Below are positions 40,001 to 49,800 of a stretch of DNA of 64,000 nucleotides, in pieces. This DNA is from Schistosoma mansoni (taxonomy: Eukaryota > Platyhelminthes > Trematoda > Strigeidida > Schistosomatidae). Where the stretch lies: assembly GCF_000237925.1 (NCBI RefSeq), contig NC_031496.1, positions 28,947,510-29,011,509 on the forward strand. The letters are read 5' to 3'. The translations under genes and the position numbers were made by a program. A model generated the notes under the pieces. It made no database searches. It worked only from the letters and a program-made list of their open reading frames with translations, and had not been told where the DNA came from. How positions within the stretch are numbered: position 1 is the first letter of the stretch; every line of letters begins with the position of its first letter.

Positions 40001-40795
40001 CTAGTTACTTGTTAAGTAGCTCCACTTTCTGATATTTATGTGACTAGGACTAAAGAATCAACTTTATAAGCAATGAAATATGAAACTAATCAGGTAATTA
40101 TAGACTTCAAGTTTTAATGTTATGTTATTGACCCAGTTTCATGAAAAACTCAGATTCTAGCATAGTATACTGAAATTTCGAGCAAAACAACTTGTCTTAA
40201 AGGTTCTCAATGAGTATTTACGGTGCACTACAAGGCCTGGTGAAACGAAGATAAATGTTGATTTTATAAGAGTGTATGGAAAGCAATCAATATACAAAAT
40301 TATACAATAAATATTTACACCGCTCTAAAGTTCAACCGGATAGGAAATCAGAGTCATATCTGTTTGTACCAGGTTCGAGTCTCAATATGAACATAAAATG
40401 TACCATAGAGAAAAATACAGCTTATGAGTTCCATATTAGAAACAAGCATCTTGGATTCCACTAACAGTCACAATTCAAAGTTCTTGCAATATTCAATAGT
40501 TGTGCACCAGTGTTTAAAATTAATGTACTCGGTGATAATAATGATAATAATATTATAATCAGCAATCAATAGTAACATGAAACGAAACCGAAAGTCCATT
40601 TGTATTCATCAATATACAATAGTGACAAGAAGGCATTACCTAAAACATATGTTTGATAACTTTGCAAAGGTCAATTTGTTTACTTCATTTTCAAGTTGTC
40701 TAAGCAAACATTCACATATAATCGAATAGTAAAAAGTAAATAACAGTGATTATCACAGTATTTGGAACAGTTTGTCGATGATTCATTTCAAGCAC

Positions 40796-40878
<83 letters not shown>

Positions 40879-43800
40879 CTCACTCGAAACGCATAAAGCG
40901 AACATCATAATTTCAACTAAGCCAGTTAGATAGAAGTAATATGAATTAGAAGAAACAAACAGTTTTACCTTCAAACGCCGTTAACAGATGAAGAAACTTA
41001 TCCAGAAATTCCATGTATGTAGATAGCAACTGAATTCAAGGTACACATGTGTTCATAATAATTTGGATATGTATCTGCTTTGAAACGAACACTGTTTTGT
41101 TATATCATATCAAGAAATACAATATTGACTAAAACTCAATTTACACACTAACTTAATTCAATCACTTATCGAATGTAGGTTGCATTCATCATAGATTTGT
41201 CTCAGTTGAGGTACTATCGAAAACCATAGAGTATTGGAGAGATTTTTCTTCTTTATATAAGTCTCATCAGAAGAAGGGACTCATCTTCAAAAAACATTTT
41301 TTCCTAATGACTATCCAGCTAACTGGACAAAACTAAGAGAGAGAATGGAATCCCGAGCTTCAAACAAAGTGACTAAATAGACGGATTGTAGTAAGTAGTG
41401 AAATTTAGGATGATCGTTCCATCTTATTTGGGACTTATTAGCAAGATGTACCTGTACAAGCTTGCAAATCGGAAGATAGTGCTTTCGAGTCTTAATGAGA
41501 AGATCAACACAAAGATTAGAGTACATCTAGCTGACGAACCTTAAGATACGAGGATGAGACTATACTGATAGCTAAAATTGATCTTTTCTATAAAAACTTG
41601 TGAAAAATGATTGTTTAGAGGCAATCTGTACAGAATGTACATATGCCAACAAAGATTGAATAAAATTTAATCAAAAATATCAACAAAGGGATTATTCAAA
41701 TCCTTTCTACTAATGATACAAGTGATTAGAATTGAATTGTGTTCATTATGAAGTCATCATTTTACAAACTATGAAAAACTACCACCACCTTACTCTGATT
41801 ATTTCTATTTTAGCTCATAATCAGTTTTTCTTTAATATGTCAATCATTATCTAACATCAATTCTGACATAAATATTTATCACTCAAGCAATTATAATGTT
41901 GATAAGAATTAAACTTAATTGATGATTGTCAAACATATTAGCTTGAACCAAAAAAAAAATCAAAACAAAAGATTTCACCTTCAATTGAGTGATAAAATTA
42001 TTTCAAATCGAAATAAACAAATTAAAAAAAATTTGTAAATAAACTGTTCTGATAATGTATGAGTAGATATAGATAGGCAATAAGTGAAAACAGTCAAAGA
42101 ACTAGTCTTACAATTAAACATTGATTACAGGTGTTACTAAGACGGGAAAGAACCAACTACTTAAACAAAACCTAAGGCACGTGAGAATTTCTACTTCTAT
42201 ATTCTAATATTCAGTGTAAAATGATCACCATGTGATAAACACCTTATTCTTTTGTGTCCAAGATATGTATGATATATAGAATTTTAACTTGTTCGATCAA
42301 TATTCCGATGGATAAATCACAAGGTTTACTTATTTAAACACGTATGTTTATCTCAATTAAGTGGGAAAGAAATGCTTGAGTAATAACTACAAACATTATC
42401 GGTTATATTTTAGACAGTTAAACATAAAAGTTAAACTTAAATCAATCAAAATGGATCATCAGTGATGGCTCACTTCGGCTCCGTGTAGTAGCCATGATTG
42501 CATGCTATTTTTACTTAGCAATTTCCCTAGCAATTCCTTTGAACTGACTGTACAGTATTGCATAAACTCAAAGTTGTTTCTTCTTAAATTCAATACAAAA
42601 AGAAATAGGATAATTACACTTCCAGCATTTTATCCACAGTTAAATAAACTATGAAATAATAATTTTTATGATCAATTATTCAGCTTTTCATTGACTAACC
42701 TATTTTGGTTAATGATAATTACTTGAATAATAATTACAAGTATATAAGCCAATGAGTTTTGGATGTATTACGTTTGGAAAATTGTTTTGATGAAAAAAAA
42801 CGAATCTCTTCAAAGTGAAACCTATCACCAAAGTATGTAAATGATTTACTCCACGAACTGATTAATATCAGTTGAAGTATTATTAAAAATCAGACAAAAT
42901 TAGGACTACTCTACAATGAAGGCTTACGACTTTATCAAAAATCGAACTCAAAAAATTAAGGTCTTATGACAAGCCTCTTACCTTTAGTCCTCAAAGTCTC
43001 ACATTTTCTAAATCAGTTAATTTTAAATATCACAACTAGGAATGTCGACAGCACATTTTATATTGTTTGTTTGAGTCTTCCTATTGGTGTTTAGTAAAGC
43101 GATCGATCAGTGGGATTGGTATAAGTGCATCTTGAGTGGATTGTCTCGAGATCGCCCTAAGTCACAAGCATTACAAGAGACTGATGAAGTGCAGTCTTAA
43201 ACATCAATGAAAAGATTTAAACAAACAATGCAAAATGAATTTAAACTTCACCCCATCACACAGGCTAGTAGCTATGAGGAATTAGTAACTAAGTGGATAA
43301 CGCTATGGCGTTTGAGGTGAAAGGCACTGGGTTCGATCCTTGGAGTGAACATCAACTCTGGGATGCAGGCACACCCGACTGACGAGTTCCGACTGGGAAG
43401 AAACGCACGACCTGGATTCCATCGCTAGCCACGATCCATCTTTGCTTATAATGCTTGTGACTTAAGGGAATATCGAGGCAATCCGCACAGGATTCGCATA
43501 TAACAATAAGAGAGTGATCAATTGCTGTCAACAAGACAATAGATTTCTCACCCTAAGCAACAAAATATTAAGAAATATGTATTTTAGGCTTAGAAATAGA
43601 TAAACAGCAACATAAATTTAAAACGCTTCTGTAAACATATTCATACAACTTACTAAGAGAAACAATTTATCATTTACTGAAAATAACTGAATAACTTGTA
43701 GGAAACAATTAAGTCAATAAAATCCCGCAACTCCATATTCTACATATACGACGAAATTGATGGTCAAACAATAATCGATTGAACATTTAAATCCTTGAAG

Positions 43801-46800
43801 CATGGAATTTATTATGAAAATCTATAAACTACAATAAATTATCGTAAATTTAGATAATTTTGAGTTCTCTGAGTTAGTTGACTTGATTGTAGGGCGCTAA
43901 TGATCGTTTTGAACATCGTCAGAGCCTAATGCCTGTAGATTTTGTCTAGAACGATAATCAAACTTCGACAGCTAGACCAAAATAGGTGGTTGAAAAATAT
44001 GGTGGATTGACTGAAGTTAGACATTCACACTATTGGATGTCGACTCAGTGGTCTAAAATGTTAGCGTTCGCGAACGAAACCAAAGGCTCTTGGTTGGATT
44101 CTCATGTGCGGGGTCTTTGATACGCACTCCTAAGGAGTTCCATAATAGGACAAAACGACAGTCCAGTGCTTCCAGGTTTTCAATGTTGGTCTGACATTGA
44201 TCAGTTTATGGTCTCAATAAACCAGAATAGTCCAGAAAATTCAACAATACCAAAAGCATTCACGTGAGCTCAAAATCTTCTACATCACACTATGGTAAAT
44301 AACTGTATTATATCTTATGATAACATTGTAAGCAGAGTTCACAAAGTTAAGAGGTAGCTATTTTTAATTTTTCACTCGAGGTGATTTCATTTTTAATAAT
44401 AAACAAAGTCACTAGCAAAAAACTAAACAAAATACACATTTACTGTCTTCTAAAACATATGATGCTTTAAATTCAGAACAATTTTCATGGTATATATATT
44501 CACGTTTACATGGTGACTTCGGAGAAACATTATTGGTATGTAAACCAAGGAGGTCTAGAGTAGAGAGAATGAGCACAGAAATATACTAGCTAATATTCTA
44601 TTGATTATTAATTAAATATTCATTGAATCAGTGGAGAATATAAGCGAAACATAAAGTAATAATTGAATTAATGACTTTGTAAAAAAAAGAGTAAACAAAT
44701 GACAACATAAGCTCATTAATTAACTAAATTTTGAAGACATAGATCACTGAGATGGAGGTGGTTGGGAGGTGGTGGTCAATTCAGTAACTTAAATATCCAT
44801 AATATTTTTCCTTTTAAGTTCATTTACGAATAGAAAGCTCTTGTCTGCATTAGAGGAACGTTTAAATATTTATATATTACAGTTAATTGTACAAACCAGA
44901 ATCAAATTTTAGTAAAAGCCAAGTGAACTCATTTTGAAATTTAATTATTCCTACTTATACAGAATATATAAACAACTTGAGGATGGAATCAGATTAGCAT
45001 TTGAAGAACTGAACTAGGAAAGTATTTAGCTGACATCCAGAAAGTTAGATAATTAATAAAGGTATGTGAACCAAGCTATATACAAAACATATATGAGCAT
45101 TACTATTGGTAGTCAGCTGGACAAACTGAAATGAATGTAGGAACCATAGCTAAATACGTGAGTCACCTGTACGCTATTGCATTAGGTCAGTAATATGTGT
45201 TAATCAAGTCGCTTACAAGTTTTCGATTTTGTTTCCTAATTAATGACAGTGAGCACGATTGAAAATGGAAATTTGATATGAAACAGTTTTACAATTCTGA
45301 CTAGTTTCCTTTAGTTCATTCAACGATATAGTCGAATGACCCAAACTATATTCAAATAAGTAAACTTAACAACACTCTATAAATATACTTATGACTTAAC
45401 TTACAAAAATCGTTTTAACTTTATTAAAATGATTTGGATAATAATGTGAGAAACGGGGAATTCACTCTTTATATCCCCATGATATTTTGATTAATACAAG
45501 AAAAATATTTCAAGTAAAAGGTAAAATTCATTTCTATTCGCAAGGCAGTTAAATTCCACCACTGAATTCATATTTCATCAACTATTAGGGCTGAACAACT
45601 CAACGGTGATTTAAATCATTTGGTTTTGAACCTTTCAGGCAATTTTATTTCCTCCAACTTTATAATGGTATGTGTCGGCAAGCACGTAACTCAGATAATT
45701 TTGCAAACATTTAGCTTTCGAAGCTCTTACCATGATGTTTGAATGTAAAATTAGCTTGAAGAAACATCGGAATACAAAATCACTGTGTTGACATTTTTTG
45801 AGTTGTGCGTCGTACACCGGACTGATTACTACACCATACAGTATAGCAGAGAAAACCAAACTAAGGTCGATAATCAAGGTATCACAATATTACTCATCAC
45901 TATACGAATAGCTCACAGCCAGCATGCATTATCACTGACATCAAAAGAGGAACTATAAATACACGTTAAGATCTCTAGCAAATCGCTATACTCTGAAACA
46001 ACAGTACACATTTTATTAAAAATTAAATAAAGTATCTTTAATAAAATATACACAAATAAATATATCTATGGTTAACCACAACATTCTCAGTGTTCAATAA
46101 GCGTTTAATACCCAGAACTTTCCATCATTTTCTCGTCCATTCCTTGAGTAAGCGGTGAATATCAGAGTGTAGTTTTCCCAAAATATTTCATTTCAGGCCA
46201 TCACTTTCACTGTGTTTTTCGTCTGATGTGTCTGGCTATGCTATATTCGATGTTTCCATAATATACATATCCAAGTAACTCCAGTCACTCGAAAAGAAAT
46301 CCTTTATGCAGTATTCACTCACTAAATGAGCGGGAGGAAATGACATCAAGTGCTGGTTACGACACACTTATTCAGTGTTGGAAATGTTGCGGATAACCTA
46401 AACCGTAAAACACTTCATAAACACATTGAATCACCAAGACAACTTCTCTTAGGAAGTGACTTACACTGAATCACGAAACGTAAGAAAACTTAGTTTTTCT
46501 ACTCATTGGGATATTACAAACATACTAGTTTTATTTATAACAATCTACAAAACGTTCAATTAATTTGAAATTATCCAGTCAAACCTTGGTAATGATACCT
46601 ACAACTTCTATAAATTTACCAAATATTGATGTTACTTTCTTAAATGTAAAAAATTTGAAAAATCCATTTTAGACAAAACATACTCTGCTTCAAAAAGAAA
46701 AAAGAAAATAAAGAAATTAATTCACTGAATATTCATGTTTTCACACGTTTATTTTCACCGAAGAAACTAAGTAAAAATAATAGATGATAATTGTGGTAAT

Positions 46801-49800
46801 AAAATTAATAACAACTGAAGTGTTGCACAACAATACAAACAATGATGTTGGTTTACAAGAATAAACATCTAATCTTGAATAATAAAAAATAATTGTGTAC
46901 ACTACAGATTTGAATCATGGTCACTACCACTAATAATTTGTTTGTAGTTTCAAGTGGTTAACTGATTACAATTGAATTGATTATATTTTCTCAAAGCAGA
47001 TAGAATAATTTTTCTCGAAAACTAATGAAGTATCTTAGATTGACAAAAAAACAATTGAAAGTTACTGATTTATTTCTAATGTGATAATTACTACTGAACA
47101 ATTGTGTACAACAAGAAACAGAAATTGGTCAATCCGTTACACTTCGAAAGTTATCAGGAAATAGAGAAACGTCACAAAAACAAAATCAGACAACCGTTTC
47201 AAGTTATATATTAGTACTGTTGAATTCCAGCTCAGTGTTCTAGACTTTAAATGTCTGTGATCCATATAGATTGTTCTAATTCCCATTCCTGGATGCGGGG
47301 TCGTGAATGCGCACTAATGAAGAGTCTCATTTCAGGACGAAACAGCTGTCCAGTGCTTCCAAACTTTCAATGGTGGTCTAACTAAGATCAGTTCGTGACT
47401 TGAAAACTATCACACATGAAACATTTGCAATGAGTAGAAGTAGTAAGTTATGTCAGAAAGATCTAGAAATATAGAAGTAAACCTACCGTGTCAGTGTTTC
47501 CAATCATGCAATCTATTAATTACAAGTACTTTGGTAAGTGTGGAAAATCAGTTATCGGATTTTAATTTCTTTCAAGTTTTAACTATTTTTGACTCCTCAC
47601 ACACTCTTCCCAATCTGTATCATTATGTTTTCTCCAATCTCTACACTGACATGTTCCTATTCTACTATGCTAATCATTTATCTTGATAGCCCCTTAGAAT
47701 AATATAAATGTATGCATACAGAGAAAGTAATCCTTTGTTCACTTTCTTAAGACAATCAGTATTCCGAAAGTCATTGTGGTTAATTATCAAAATTTATTGC
47801 ATAACCACGAGTCATATACCCTAATTCAGACACAAATCAAGAACTAAACTTTGTAACTTAAGAAGTGGACACAGTGAATGAGTCTAAATAGCCGACCACT
47901 TTTTACTTAAATACTATTCCAGTAGTCGTTAGACTCTGGAGTGAGAAGCGAGTCCAAATGAACAGCATATATCGTAGCCACGTTAGTCATTACAGCTAAA
48001 ATCCCCTAATTTCTACACTACCCATTTTTAAATCATTTACCGATTTATATCAGCTCTGTACCTCTGGCATGAACAAAATGTAATAAAGGCATGATCAAAT
48101 TCCTAATCGAGATATTCAGCCTTCAACATACAAGAATAAGTTGTATGTATTCGCTTTTTCGACAAGTGTACTACAAATAAGTAAATCGTTCCTGAAAACT
48201 CAAAGACAGTCAGAACTAACTTGGTCCTACTGCTACTGTGTGCTAAGAAAAAGAATCAATGTTCAAATGATCAGAAAGACAAGGATTACCAGCTGAAACT
48301 ATAAGAGTAAGTCAGTTTAGTAGGTAAGTAAAATACGTGATTTGATTAGAATACAAATATTTTCTTGTGAGAATAGATTTACATAAAAGGTTTCCATTTA
48401 GCTTACCTATAAAATCAAAGGATAGATTGATCAATAAAAAACTGAACGTTGGTTAACAAAAGGAAAAAAGGAGTTTACGTGACCTTTCCTCTTATGAAAT
48501 GTTCGTTTCGAGTGACCTTAAAATTTGGTGATGCAAAATATAGTTCGACATTCTCATTATTCTACTCCAAAAATGGACACACTTTTCTTCTTGTCTGATC
48601 GGCAAACCTTATAATTATTGTGAACAATGGTGATGTATTCTATTTAAATTTTTAAAGGCAAAACACTTCATTGACAAAATTATCTGCTTTAAATTAAAGA
48701 TTTACTAACTAAGATGGTTTTGTAGAAATTCTGTATTTCTTGAAAGTAATTTTTATCATTATATCACGTCAGAGAATCTGCTGAAGTGGGAAATGTGAAT
48801 CGTTGAATTCCAACTAAGATGATCTAAAGCTATCATACTCGCTGCAAGACTTAAATATTTCAGGTTTAATCTTTTTTGACATCTTAGGTGAGTACTTTTG
48901 AGGCAATTGCATGCTAGGACGAGACAACCATCCAGTGATTATAGTTTTCAGTGACTCTACAAATGTTTTCAGATCACATTAAAACTACGCTTGAACATTT
49001 AATTCCGGTAGTTCTTCTTACGAGGTAATAACAAAACCACAATTAGTAAAATAAATAATAGCTGAAGTTTTTAGAAGAATTGAATTAAACAAGCTTGATA
49101 GTTTGATCTTGAAGCACGCAATCTTAAGAATAAGAATAGTTCCGCCTTTTCTATGAACGCAAAAATTCATAAAGATTCTAATTCATGATACAATTTAAGT
49201 GTGATAATCATTTAATGAACCTTACTGAAACCCTACATCAATAAATTTAACCTTTTAACAGCATAATTCGATTCAGCAACTTTCTAAGTTAAAACTTCTC
49301 AAATAGTAATACTATTTAGATTTCTTCCAGAACCGTTTTTCAGTCGTTAAGCAAGAAAAAATCGATTAGATAAAGCCAAAGTACTGAAGTTTAGATTTGG
49401 TTAGAGTTAATGGTAAGTGCCTATCATCATCATTGTCATTTTTACAGTAACTTCATTTAAAAGACCTAAAACCTTTCAAGTCATTGCAAAAATGATAATG
49501 AATATAAACATTAGTAACATTCCTGTTTATTTAAATCGCCTTATTGTGGAAAGCATTCAGGCTAGGCTAGGTATGACCTCTTAAATGTGGTCTCTTTAGT
49601 ATTCAGATGATAATAATAATAGTGACAAAAATATCAACAATAATAGCATTAAGGTTAACTTTCATAGCAAACAAATAATTGACAAGTTCAGTAAACATTA
49701 TTCTCTTTGATATATAAACCAATAGACACTGTGCAGAGTATGAGAAACAGAAGTGCAGTTAAGTGAAGTTAAAAATCACGAAAAAAGGAGTCAGTGTAGA

